A DNA stretch of 64,000 bases, taken from Microbulbifer elongatus. GTDB lineage: Bacteria > Pseudomonadota > Gammaproteobacteria > Pseudomonadales > Cellvibrionaceae. Below, in pieces: positions 9,071 through 16,687 of the stretch. The DNA is taken from the NCBI RefSeq assembly GCF_021165935.1, contig NZ_CP088953.1:186001-250000 (forward strand), in the 5' to 3' direction. The position numbers and the translations under genes were made by a program. The notes beneath the pieces are model-generated. The model was not told the DNA's origin. It worked only from the letters and a program-made list of their open reading frames with translations, and made no database searches. Within the stretch, counting starts at the first letter, position 1. Every line of letters starts with the position of its first letter.

Positions 9071-11584
9071 ATGAAATCGAATGACCAACGGTCGCGGGTC
9101 GGACTCGCGTCGGCCATTCTGCTACTGAGTGCGGTGGGCTCTGCCGGCGCTCAAGCGGAAACCATTTATTCAGACAGTTTCAGCAGCGGTAATATCAGTG
9201 ACTGGAGTACAAGCGGTAACGTGGATGCGCACAATGGCACTATTCGCTTGCGCGGTGGCTCCACAGCGACCCACACTTTGTCGACCGCAGGCTATTCATC
9301 GGTTTCTGTATCCCTGACCATGTCCGCAGGTTCTCTGGAAAACAACGAGTTCTGCTACGGGGAAGTTTCTACCGATGGCGGCAGCAGTTGGGCCACCGCG
9401 GTCACCGTCGCCAATGGTGATGACAATGGTACCCAGTTCAATAGCAGCAGCTCACCGGCCGGGATCGATAACAATACCGATGTGCAACTCCGCTTCCGCG
9501 GAACCGGGTCTACCAGCGGCGACTATTGCTACGGCCACCAGGCGCTGGTCACCGGTACCGGCGGCGCCCCCACCGATCCGGATATCAGTGCACCGGCCAG
9601 TGTCAGTTTCTCCAATGTTGCGCCGGGCAACACGGGCACACAGGTCGTCACGGTATCCAATCAGGGACTGGCGCCGCTGACAATCAGCAGCACCAGTGCT
9701 CCCGCCGCACCATTCAGTATCACCAGCAATAATTGCAGCACCGTTGCCGCAGGCAACAGTTGTGCCATCACCGTTGAGTTTGCGCCTTCCGCAGAGGGCA
9801 GTTTTGGCAGCGCCATTACACTCACCTCCAACGACCCGGATGAATCCAGCCTCACCATCAACCTGAGCGGTTCTTCCAGTGCGGGCGGTGGCAGTGTGGA
9901 AGATTTTGACCCGCTCACTGGCAGCGGCAATGTTTCCCGCTCCGGGCTTACCATGACCACTCTGATCAACGGCAGTGATCCCGGCAGCCTGGTGAATTTT
10001 TCCCACTATGCACTGCCGGCGGACGCCGCCATGCCCACCAATCAGTTTGAAGGTTCGCTGGAGCTGTTCGGCGAAGCCAGCGGCGGTGCCTTTGACGAGC
10101 ACAAGGATACCTTCCGTTACACCGGGTCCCAGGATGCAACACGTAAACACCTGCCGGAGTTCGATTTTGAATTTGTGCAGACGGGCAGTCATATCGTACC
10201 CAAGCAGCGGGGCTCGATCCCCAGCAATCACCCGGAGTGGGAATATGTACTGACACCGGGACGGGTGTGGAATGAAAGCAGTGATGCGGGCTACAGCCGC
10301 GTTGCCCTGCCCTTTGCCCTGCAACAGAAAAACGCCAACTGCATGCACAATGGGGTGATGAGCTTCCTGTTCAAGGACGACGGCTCCGTTTCCGATGTGG
10401 CCTACCAGATCGCCAGTGAAACCTGCCTCTATTATCAGTTCGACATGTGGGGACAGCTCTCTGCCAGCTATACCCCCCAGTCGGTCAGCAACAGTGCCGC
10501 ATTGGTCAGCGACTACCAGGCAGAGGTTGCAGCTCGCATGCCAACCAAACCACTCAGTGACCTCCCGCAGGATTACCCGGGCACGGATTACACCGCCTTT
10601 GCAACCCCTAATGGCAAGGACCCGCTGGCCATTTCTCTGGCCGGCTTCGTCATTGATGGCACCCACTATGTGGGAGGCTGCAACACGCGCCAGGGCGCCT
10701 ACCCTTATTGTGAATCTCTGGTGGTACCCTCCTACTCCAGTGCAAAGTCCGTATTTGCCGGCGGTGCACTCATGCGTCTGGAGCAGAAATATCCGGGTAC
10801 CTTTAATCAGTCCATTGGCAGCTATATCAGTGAATGCAACACCAACGGTAACTGGAACGATGTCACCTTCGGCAATGCGCTGGATATGGGCACCGGGAAC
10901 TACAAGCTCGCCGGTTACATGAGCGACGAAGGCGCCAGCCATACCAACGACCTGTTCCTGCCGGAAGACCACGCCAGCAAAATCAATTACAGCTGCACCG
11001 AGTACCCGCGCAAGGCGACGCCCGGCACCAAGTGGGTATATCACACCTCGGACACCTACATTCTGGGTACCGCGATGAACGCGTATCTGCAGGGCATTGA
11101 GGGTAGCAGCAGTGATATCTTCACCGATATTCTGCTGGATGAGGTGCTCGCACCACTGGCTGTCAGCCCCACCGCAGAATTTACTCGCCGCACCTATGAC
11201 AGCGTGCAACAGCCATTCACCGGCTGGGGGCTGATGTGGCTGCGGGACGATGTGGCAAAAATCGGCGCATTCCTCGCCGGCGGCAGCCAGTCCGTACTGC
11301 ACCAGGGACAGCTGGATGCCGCATTGCAACGGGACGCTTCCGACCGAGGGTTGGAACCGCTCACCGACTACAAATACAACAACGGCTTCTGGGCCCACGA
11401 GGTGAGCAGCAATATGAGTGGCTGCAGCAATCCGTTGTGGCTGCCGTTTATGTCCGGCTACGGTGGCATCTCGGTACTGATTCTGCCCAACAACTCTGTC
11501 TACTACTTCTTCGGTGATGACGATGAATACCTGTGGATGGATGCGGCACAGGAAGCCCATGCAATTCGCAGCCTCTGCCAGTAA
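9071..11584 (+). CDS. Secreted serine hydrolase of penicillin-binding/beta-lactamase type with an extra Ig-like domain, copy 2
   Basis: The 837-residue product has a signal peptide (about residues 1-29, ending GSAGAQA). An N-terminal beta-sandwich domain resembles that of copy 1. An inserted domain at about residues 168-275 (FSNVAPGNTGTQVVTVSNQG, CAITVEFAPSAEGSFGSAIT) is typical of the ASPM/SPD-2/hydin or choice-of-anchor D Ig-like fold. The catalytic region is closely related to copy 1, with Ser556-Ser-Ala-Lys559, Tyr657 in YHTSDTYILG and a C-terminal SGYGGISVLI. The ATG at 9071 was chosen because AAGGTG is just upstream and the signal peptide then starts properly; an ATG at 8981 would add a non-signal tail. 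The extra domain probably gives an added binding or spacing function. The substrate is unknown. Confidence 0.75.
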   Translation: MKSNDQRSRVGLASAILLLSAVGSAGAQAETIYSDSFSSGNISDWSTSGNVDAHNGTIRLRGGSTATHTLSTAGYSSVSVSLTMSAGSLENNEFCYGEVSTDGGSSWATAVTVANGDDNGTQFNSSSSPAGIDNNTDVQLRFRGTGSTSGDYCYGHQALVTGTGGAPTDPDISAPASVSFSNVAPGNTGTQVVTVSNQGLAPLTISSTSAPAAPFSITSNNCSTVAAGNSCAITVEFAPSAEGSFGSAITLTSNDPDESSLTINLSGSSSAGGGSVEDFDPLTGSGNVSRSGLTMTTLINGSDPGSLVNFSHYALPADAAMPTNQFEGSLELFGEASGGAFDEHKDTFRYTGSQDATRKHLPEFDFEFVQTGSHIVPKQRGSIPSNHPEWEYVLTPGRVWNESSDAGYSRVALPFALQQKNANCMHNGVMSFLFKDDGSVSDVAYQIASETCLYYQFDMWGQLSASYTPQSVSNSAALVSDYQAEVAARMPTKPLSDLPQDYPGTDYTAFATPNGKDPLAISLAGFVIDGTHYVGGCNTRQGAYPYCESLVVPSYSSAKSVFAGGALMRLEQKYPGTFNQSIGSYISECNTNGNWNDVTFGNALDMGTGNYKLAGYMSDEGASHTNDLFLPEDHASKINYSCTEYPRKATPGTKWVYHTSDTYILGTAMNAYLQGIEGSSSDIFTDILLDEVLAPLAVSPTAEFTRRTYDSVQQPFTGWGLMWLRDDVAKIGAFLAGGSQSVLHQGQLDAALQRDASDRGLEPLTDYKYNNGFWAHEVSSNMSGCSNPLWLPFMSGYGGISVLILPNNSVYYFFGDDDEYLWMDAAQEAHAIRSLCQ

Positions 11585-11606
11585 TCCACTACTGCGATAG
11601 AAACAG

Positions 11607-11643
11607 AAAAGGGGCGCAGATACTGCATCTGCGCCCCTTTTTT
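11607..11643 (+). terminator. Strong, probably bidirectional terminator
   Basis: A stem of about 15 bp (AAAAGGGGCGCAGAT with its complement) and a 5-nt loop end in a T run. It lies between the convergent serine hydrolase and TerC genes. The A run on the left arm gives a T run for minus-strand transcripts as well. Confidence 0.93.
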
Positions 11644-11666
11644 AATTGCTGTTTGCTGGCGGAAGC

Positions 11667-12416
11667 TTATTCGTTTTCCCGAATCGGTTTGTGCAATTTG
11701 ACCGCCTTCGCTTTTTTGCTGCGCATGCGGATATTGAGCATTTCCACTGCCACCGAGAACGCCATGGCAAAGTAGATATACCCTTTGGGCACATGTACCT
11801 CAAACCCTTCAATAATCAGTGTGACCCCCACCAGAATAAGGAAAGAAAGTGCCAGCATTTTGATGGTGGGGTGGCGGTCGACAAAATCGCCGATGGGCTT
11901 GGCCGCCAGCAACATTACCCCCACCGCGAGAATGATCGCAATCGCCATAATGGAAATATGGTCCACCAGCCCTACCGCGGTAATCACCGAGTCCAACGAG
12001 AACACAATATCCAGAATCGCAATCTGTGCCAGCACCATGCCGTAAGTCGCGGTTTTGGTGACGGTAGCCTCACCATCGACGCCTTCCAGGCTGTTGTGGA
12101 TTTCATGAGTAGCCTTGAACAGAAGAAACAGACCACCGCCGATCAAGATCACATCGCGCCCGGATATTTCTTCTCCGAGTACAGTAAACCAGGGTTCTGT
12201 CAGCCCCATGATCCAGGCGATGGAGAACAGCAGCGCCAGGCGGGTGATCATCGCCAGGGCCAGACCGATAAAGCGCGCGGACTCCCGCTGCTTTTCCGGC
12301 AAGCGGCCGACGAGGATGGAAATAAAGATGATGTTGTCGATACCCAGAACAATTTCCAGGGCCGCCAGGGTGGCAAGGGCAATCCAGGCCTCCGGGCTCG
12401 CAATCCATTCGAACAT
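11667..12416 (-). CDS. TerC-family integral membrane protein
   Basis: The roughly 249-residue, strongly hydrophobic protein has about seven membrane segments. It carries the two acidic signature helices of the TerC family: LEIVLGIDNIIFISIL near the N-terminus and LDIVFSLDSVITAVGL in the middle. Members of this family (Alx, YgdQ and YoaE types) export metal ions, notably manganese, or insert into envelope stress pathways; the exact ion here is not shown. I chose the ATG at 12416 because GGGGA lies about 6 nt upstream; an upstream ATG at 12473 would add a poorly conserved tail. No CBS or CorC-type tail is present, so it belongs to the short class. The gene is alone on its strand here. Confidence 0.9.
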   Translation of the reverse strand: MFEWIASPEAWIALATLAALEIVLGIDNIIFISILVGRLPEKQRESARFIGLALAMITRLALLFSIAWIMGLTEPWFTVLGEEISGRDVILIGGGLFLLFKATHEIHNSLEGVDGEATVTKTATYGMVLAQIAILDIVFSLDSVITAVGLVDHISIMAIAIILAVGVMLLAAKPIGDFVDRHPTIKMLALSFLILVGVTLIIEGFEVHVPKGYIYFAMAFSVAVEMLNIRMRSKKAKAVKLHKPIRENE

Positions 12417-12540
12417 GAGGTTTCCCCAAAGCAATAAAGGCGTGCTGAAAAATAACCAGCTGCGCAACCGCACTGGCCTTAATTCCGGGGAGAGTGTATG
12501 CGGTTTGCGGCAATCAGGCCAAGCCCCAGCCAGTCGTTCT

Positions 12541-12565
12541 AAAAAAAGGGCCGCAAAAGCGGCCC
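12541..12565 (-). terminator. Rho-independent terminator on the minus strand
   Basis: Read on the minus strand, GGGCCGC-TTTT-GCGGCCC is followed by seven T residues. It ends transcription from the aldehyde dehydrogenase gene, but only after the inverted-repeat element at 12594-12752 has been transcribed. Confidence 0.9.
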
Positions 12566-12593
12566 AACGGAGTCAATGGTAGCAATTCCACAT

Positions 12594-12752
12594 AGGAATC
12601 GCTGAAAAACGTAGCGAGCGGGTGCCTGGTGGTGGCCGCCGGAGCGGAGGCAGCGGAGTGTATAAGTCATACATGAGCATGCCGACCGGGCTGCCGCAGC
12701 AGCACCGCCGGACGCCGCCAGGCGCACGCGCAGTAGTTTTTCAGTGATTCCT
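12594..12752. repeat. 159-bp imperfect inverted-repeat element
   Basis: The left end AGGAATCGCTGAAAAAC (12594-12610) matches the complement of the right end (12736-12752) at 16 of 17 positions. Pairing resumes inside: GCCTGGTGGTGGCCGCCGG resembles the complement of the matching right-hand stretch. The whole unit can fold into one long hairpin around GTATAAGTCATAC. The right end touches the stop codon of the aldehyde dehydrogenase. There is no coding capacity. It looks like a MITE-type or structured 3'-UTR element. Confidence 0.6.
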
Positions 12753-14269
12753 CAGCTGATATCGATCCAGGTGGATTTCAGTTCGCAGTATTTGTCCAGC
12801 GCATGCAGAGACTTGTCGCGGCCGTTACCGGATTGTTTGAAGCCGCCGAACGGCACGGTGATATCGCCACCAAAATAGTTATTCACCCACACAGATCCGG
12901 CACGGATATCCCGGGCCATGCGGTGGGCGCGGCTGATGTCTTTGGTCCAGACGCCGGCGGCGAGGCCGTAGATGGAATCGTTGGCAATTTTCAGCGCGTC
13001 CTCTTCGCTCTCGAATTCGATGATGGAAAGTACCGGGCCGAAAATTTCCTCGCGGGCGATGGTCATATCGCCACTGACACCGCGGAAGATAGTGGGCTCG
13101 TAGTAGTGCCCCCCTTCCACCGCCTGCGCGGGCTTGCCGCCGCACACCAGGCTGGCGCCCTGCTCCAGGCCCTTGGCCACGTAAAACTCCACTGTGTCGA
13201 ACTGGCTCTGGTCGATCAGCGCACCCATCACCGACTCGGGATCCTGCGGATGGCCCGGCTTGAAGCGTTCGGAGGCCTTCTTCACTTTTTCGATAAAGGT
13301 ATCGGCAATGCCTTTTTCCACCAGCAGGCGGGTACCCGCGGTACAGGTTTCGCCCTGGTTGTAGAACACGGCCAGTGCGGCGGCTTGCGCGGCCTTGTCC
13401 AGATCCGCATCGGCAAACACGATGTTGGGGCTCTTGCCGCCCAGCTCGAGGAAGGTGCGCTTGAGGTTGGACTGACCGGAGTACTCGGTCAGCGTCTTGC
13501 CCACTTCGGTGGAGCCGGTAAACGTCAGACCATCGATATCCATGTGCAGCCCGAGTGCCTTGCCGAGGGTACTGCCGGGCCCGGGCAATACATTCAGCAC
13601 CCCATCCGGCAGGCCGGCCTCTTTCGCCAGCCCCGCCAGCCTGATCGCGGTGAGCGGCGTGTTCGAGGCGGGCTTCAGAATCACGCTGTTGCCGGTGGCC
13701 AGAGCCGGGCCCAGCTTCCACGCGGTGGTGGAGAGCGGGAAGTTCCACGGCACAATCGCCGCGACCACCCCCAGGGGCATACGGGTGATCAGACCGATTT
13801 CGCTGGGTCCGGTGGGCGCAATCTCGTCGTAAATCTTGTCGATGGCCTCGGCATTCCAGCGGATGGTGGTGACCGCGCCCGGCACATCCACATTCATGGT
13901 GTCGCTGATGGGCTTGCCCGCATCGAGACTTTCCAGCAGGGCGATTTCGTCCCTGTTGGCCTCGATCAACTCGGCAAAGCGCACCAGGATCTTCTTGCGA
14001 TCCATCGGGGGCATATGAGACCAGGTGCCGGACTCGAAGGTATCGCGGGCCACCTTGACCGCCACCTCGGCATCTTCCGGGCCACAATTGGCCACCTGTG
14101 CCAGCTCCCGCCCATCTGCAGGGCTGATACTGGGGCGGGTCTGGCCACTGCGGGCATCCACATATTCGCCATTGATGAAGGCGCGCCCCTCGATGGTGAG
14201 GCTATCGGCCATGGCGAGCCACTCCTGCAGGGTTTGCGGAGTGGATTGCGGGTTCTGCTGGTCGGTCAT
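12752..14269 (-). CDS. puuC: PuuC-type aldehyde dehydrogenase
   Basis: This 505-residue NAD(P)-dependent aldehyde dehydrogenase has the family landmarks: VPWNFPLSTTAWK (cofactor site), the general-base glutamate in FLELGGKSPNIVF, the catalytic cysteine in NQGETCTAGTRL and the C-terminal PFGGFKQSGNGRDKSLHALD. The ending LDKYCELKSTWI is typical of gamma-glutamyl-gamma-aminobutyraldehyde dehydrogenase (PuuC/AldH) and related betaine-aldehyde enzymes, which oxidise polyamine-derived aldehydes in the cytosol. No other puu genes are nearby, so the substrate is uncertain. I chose the ATG at 14269, preceded by GAGGTG at 5 nt; an ATG at 14305 would add 12 unconserved residues. Two palindromes upstream suggest a local regulator. 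An inverted-repeat element abuts the stop. Confidence 0.85.
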   Translation of the reverse strand: MTDQQNPQSTPQTLQEWLAMADSLTIEGRAFINGEYVDARSGQTRPSISPADGRELAQVANCGPEDAEVAVKVARDTFESGTWSHMPPMDRKKILVRFAELIEANRDEIALLESLDAGKPISDTMNVDVPGAVTTIRWNAEAIDKIYDEIAPTGPSEIGLITRMPLGVVAAIVPWNFPLSTTAWKLGPALATGNSVILKPASNTPLTAIRLAGLAKEAGLPDGVLNVLPGPGSTLGKALGLHMDIDGLTFTGSTEVGKTLTEYSGQSNLKRTFLELGGKSPNIVFADADLDKAAQAAALAVFYNQGETCTAGTRLLVEKGIADTFIEKVKKASERFKPGHPQDPESVMGALIDQSQFDTVEFYVAKGLEQGASLVCGGKPAQAVEGGHYYEPTIFRGVSGDMTIAREEIFGPVLSIIEFESEEDALKIANDSIYGLAAGVWTKDISRAHRMARDIRAGSVWVNNYFGGDITVPFGGFKQSGNGRDKSLHALDKYCELKSTWIDIS

Positions 14270-14309
14270 GAACACCTCGGTCTTCAATAAAAAGTTGGCA
14301 GCCAATAAA

Positions 14310-14327
14310 ACTGAACGATCATTCAGT
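14310..14327. promoter_or_regulatory. TetR-like operator candidate upstream of the aldehyde dehydrogenase
   Basis: ACTGAACGATCATTCAGT is an 18-bp near-perfect palindrome about 40 bp before the aldehyde dehydrogenase start. The TGAACG...TTCA form is common for TetR-family operators. No tetR gene is in the window. Confidence 0.5.
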
Positions 14328-14339
14328 TTATACCCAAAA

Positions 14340-14349
14340 TGTGATCACA
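14340..14349. promoter_or_regulatory. Palindrome resembling a Crp-type site
   Basis: TGTGATCACA is a perfect 10-bp palindrome upstream of the aldehyde dehydrogenase. It keeps the TGTGA/TCACA halves of a Crp site but without the usual 6-bp spacer, so true Crp binding is doubtful. crp itself is 1.4 kb away. Confidence 0.3.
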
Positions 14350-14374
14350 AATCAAAAGGTGCGGGGCGGCCCGC

Positions 14375-14899
14375 TCAAATAGCCTCGAAGGTCCCGGTTT
14401 CCAGGTTCTTGCGCGCCCCGGGGATGGGGAACACCCGGTTGTGGAAGGCGATATAGAAGCCGGGCTGCATCAGGCGCGCGGTAAGCAGAGCCTCGGTCAC
14501 ATTCTGCCGGGCATCGGAATCGATAAAGCCCATGGGGCGCATGGCGCCGGTAAACACGACCGGAACCGACGGTTTGCCCAGCGCTTCAAAGCAGTATTCC
14601 GCGGTGATCGACATGGTATCGGTCCCGTGGAGTATCACGATGGGGTCGCCCTGCTGCGCGGTGCGCGCGATCGCGCTACAGATCTGGTCGCGGTCACTGT
14701 TATCCATCTCCAGGGAATCCTTGTTGAGAATGCTCTCCAGCTCCAGGTGGGTATAGGGCAGGCGCAGACTGCTGATCAGGCCGTCGCGAATGATGGATGC
14801 GCGGTTTTTGAGGGTCCCCTCAGACTCGCAATAGCTCTTTTCAATGGTGCCACCGGTGGTGAGAATACGGATGGTGGTCTTCTGGTTGAGATCTGTCAT
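14375..14899 (-). CDS. Half-size asparaginase-domain protein
   Basis: The 174-residue protein carries the N-terminal half of the type I/II asparaginase fold: ILTTGGTIEKS (first threonine nucleophile region) and VILHGTDTMSITAEY (second threonine and Asp), then VVFTGAMRPMGFIDSDARQNV. Full-length bacterial asparaginases have about 330 residues, and the C-terminal domain is absent here. The frame ends at a normal stop with no sign of a downstream remnant, so this is the short asparaginase-like class rather than a recent truncation. The function of such proteins is not established; amidohydrolase activity would need completion of the active site by an oligomer partner. The gene lies on the minus strand upstream of the aldehyde dehydrogenase but is probably separately controlled. 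Confidence 0.82.
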   Translation of the reverse strand: MTDLNQKTTIRILTTGGTIEKSYCESEGTLKNRASIIRDGLISSLRLPYTHLELESILNKDSLEMDNSDRDQICSAIARTAQQGDPIVILHGTDTMSITAEYCFEALGKPSVPVVFTGAMRPMGFIDSDARQNVTEALLTARLMQPGFYIAFHNRVFPIPGARKNLETGTFEAI

Positions 14900-15024
14900 C
14901 GTTTTTCCCGCAGAATGAGTACAAATGTGCGCATCTTAGTGGGCACGGGAGAACGAGACAATTGTAGTGTTGGGGGATGTCGCCCGCAGCCGCACGCTGC
15001 GGGCTCCCGCGGGAAAGGCGGGAC

Positions 15025-15444
15025 TCAGACCTCTTCGATCCGATAGGAGTGCACAATCTCCACACCAGCCTTGCCCAGCATGATGGACGCCGAGCAGTAC
15101 TTCTCCGCCGACAGTTCCACCGCACGGGCGACCTGGGGCTCCTTGATATTGCGCCCGCGCACCACGAACTCCATCTCGATCTTTTCAAACGGCGCCGGCA
15201 CCGCGTCCGGGCGGTGGCCCTTTAGTTCCACATGGCAGCTGACCACGTCCTGACGGGTTTTCTGCAGAATACCCACCACGTCGTAGGAGGCGCAGCCCCC
15301 CACACCCAGCAGAATCATCTCCATGGGGCGAATGCCGTTGTTCTTCTGGCCGCCTTCCATCACAACCGAATTGCCACTACCCGACTCACCGATAAAGGTG
15401 ACACCATTCACCCAGGTCACCTGACCCTGCATTACGCCCGCCAT
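15025..15444 (-). CDS. OsmC-family protein
   Basis: The 139-residue product fits the OsmC/YhfA family: GVTFIGESGSGNSVVMEGG, then GIRPMEMILLGVGGCASYDVV with the conserved redox cysteine after GGC, and a second cysteine in EKYCSASIMLG. OsmC and Ohr proteins are cytosolic dimeric thiol peroxidases acting on organic hydroperoxides; this YhfA-like type has no proven substrate. I chose the ATG at 15444 because GAAGGAGAG lies just upstream; an open frame extends further but without a ribosome site. It is divergent from crp, a pairing I recall from Pseudomonas (vfr and an OsmC gene). Confidence 0.9.
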   Translation of the reverse strand: MAGVMQGQVTWVNGVTFIGESGSGNSVVMEGGQKNNGIRPMEMILLGVGGCASYDVVGILQKTRQDVVSCHVELKGHRPDAVPAPFEKIEMEFVVRGRNIKEPQVARAVELSAEKYCSASIMLGKAGVEIVHSYRIEEV

Positions 15445-15769
15445 GGAACTCTCTCCTTCAGATTGGATGGGGGCCGGGAGCTTATCACAAGAGTCGTCGG
15501 ATTCCGCAGCGTGTCGAGGCCCCCGTGACCCGGAAGACACTATCCCCTGGCGACAGGCTCTGCAAAGTAAGCCTTCACTAACGGTGGTTGTCACCGCTGC
15601 CGACAACCGCTATAAACAACACCCTGCCCTCAAGCCGGGCAAAAAGTGGCCCAGATCACATTGCGGAGCATTACCCTGAGATGCCCCCTGTTGGCATCGG
15701 GGTTTTAGCGGGATAATCATCCACTTACCCGGGATCAGGCACAAAAATTTCAAGAAAAGGAGTAGATCC
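15445..15769. other. Shared promoter region of osmC-like gene and crp
   Basis: This 325-bp gap holds the divergent promoters. A weak candidate for crp is TTGGCA (15691-15696) with GATAAT (15712-15717), a short 15-bp spacer. I see no Crp half-site pair good enough to claim autoregulation. Confidence 0.35.
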
Positions 15770-16405
15770 GTGACGGTCGCTACCGAAGACACTCTGACTA
15801 CTGGCAACATCGAAGACTTTCTCGCCCACTGCCATCGCCGCCGCTACCCGGCCAAGAGCACCATCATCTACGCTGGCGACCGCTGTGAATCCCTTTACTT
15901 CATCATGCGCGGCTCCGTGACCGTACTGATCGAAGACGATGAGGGTCGCGAGATGATCGTGGCCTACCTGAACGATGGCGATTTCTTCGGTGAAATGGGT
16001 CTGTTCGATCAGGACACCCGCAGTGCCTGGGTGCGCACCAAGACCGAGTGTGAAGTTGCGGAAATCTCCTACACCAAATTCCAGGAGCTGACCCGTCAGC
16101 ACCCGGAATTCCTGTTCAATCTGGCCACCCAGATGGCCGGCCGCCTGCGCAATACCACCCGTAAGGTGGGCGACCTGGCGTTCCTCGACGTGACCGGCCG
16201 CGTGGCCCGCACCCTGCTGGACCTGTGTAACGAGCCGGATGCGATGACACACCCGGAAGGCATGCAGATCAAGATTACCCGCCAGGAAATCGGCCGCATT
16301 GTGGGCTGCTCCCGCGAGATGGTGGGCCGGGTTCTGAAGACCCTGGAAGAGCAGGGACTGGTGTCCGTGAAAGGCAAGACCATGGTGGTGTACGGCACAC
16401 GCTGA
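15770..16405 (+). CDS. crp: cAMP-activated transcription regulator Crp/Vfr
   Basis: The 211-residue protein is close in length and sequence to E. coli CRP and Pseudomonas Vfr. The cAMP-binding beta-roll has [20 protein letters not shown] and the phosphate-binding cassette [11 protein letters not shown] followed by [10 protein letters not shown]. The dimer helix is [20 protein letters not shown]. The C-terminal helix-turn-helix is [20 protein letters not shown], whose recognition residues R, E and R match CRP. It should act as a global cAMP-dependent activator. The start is GTG at 15770 with AAAAGGAG at about 9 nt. In Pseudomonas it sits beside trpGDC and osmC; here osmC is retained but trpC is about 12 kb away. 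Confidence 0.96.
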   Translation: MTVATEDTLTTGNIEDFLAHCHRRRYPAKSTIIYAGDRCESLYFIMRGSVTVLIEDDEGREMIVAYLNDGDFFGEMGLFDQDTRSAWVRTKTECEVAEISYTKFQELTRQHPEFLFNLATQMAGRLRNTTRKVGDLAFLDVTGRVARTLLDLCNEPDAMTHPEGMQIKITRQEIGRIVGCSREMVGRVLKTLEEQGLVSVKGKTMVVYGTR

Positions 16406-16417
16406 ACCGCCTGGCAC

Positions 16418-16444
16418 GCGGTTCCCGGGTAGCCCGGGAACCGC
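16418..16444 (+). terminator. Hairpin after crp
   Basis: A perfect 12-bp stem, GCGGTTCCCGGG with its complement, has a 3-nt loop and lies 12 bp after the crp stop. It is followed by C residues rather than T residues, so it may be a weak or factor-assisted terminator. Confidence 0.55.
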
Positions 16445-16687
16445 CCCCCTCCCGATACTACAGGCAACCCCCGCTCCCTTTCGCCTCAGTTAAACGACCG
16501 TCCGTTCACCTCTACCTGCGCCAGTTCGATAACACTGATCTACCAAACCGTAAAACGACGCGTATAAAAGTCCACTTACGCGGCTTCTTAAGAACCCCGT
16601 TTCCGCAATCCCCGGAATGCACGTGGACACCGGCGGGTGACATTACCATTTGATGAACCACAGGGGTCTCGCCCCGGGGAGTTGAAG

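Noticed and set aside
6855..11560. Long open frames antisense to the two serine hydrolase genes (up to about 700 codons)
   Set aside because: GC-rich coding sequence often leaves the opposite strand open. Their products lack known motifs and ribosome sites, whereas the sense proteins have signal peptides and conserved motifs.
12803..14290. Antisense open frame of about 495 codons over the aldehyde dehydrogenase gene
   Set aside because: The sense strand encodes a complete dehydrogenase with all landmarks, and the antisense sequence has no recognisable domain.
14340..14349. True Crp site at TGTGATCACA
   Set aside because: The halves lack the standard 6-bp spacer.
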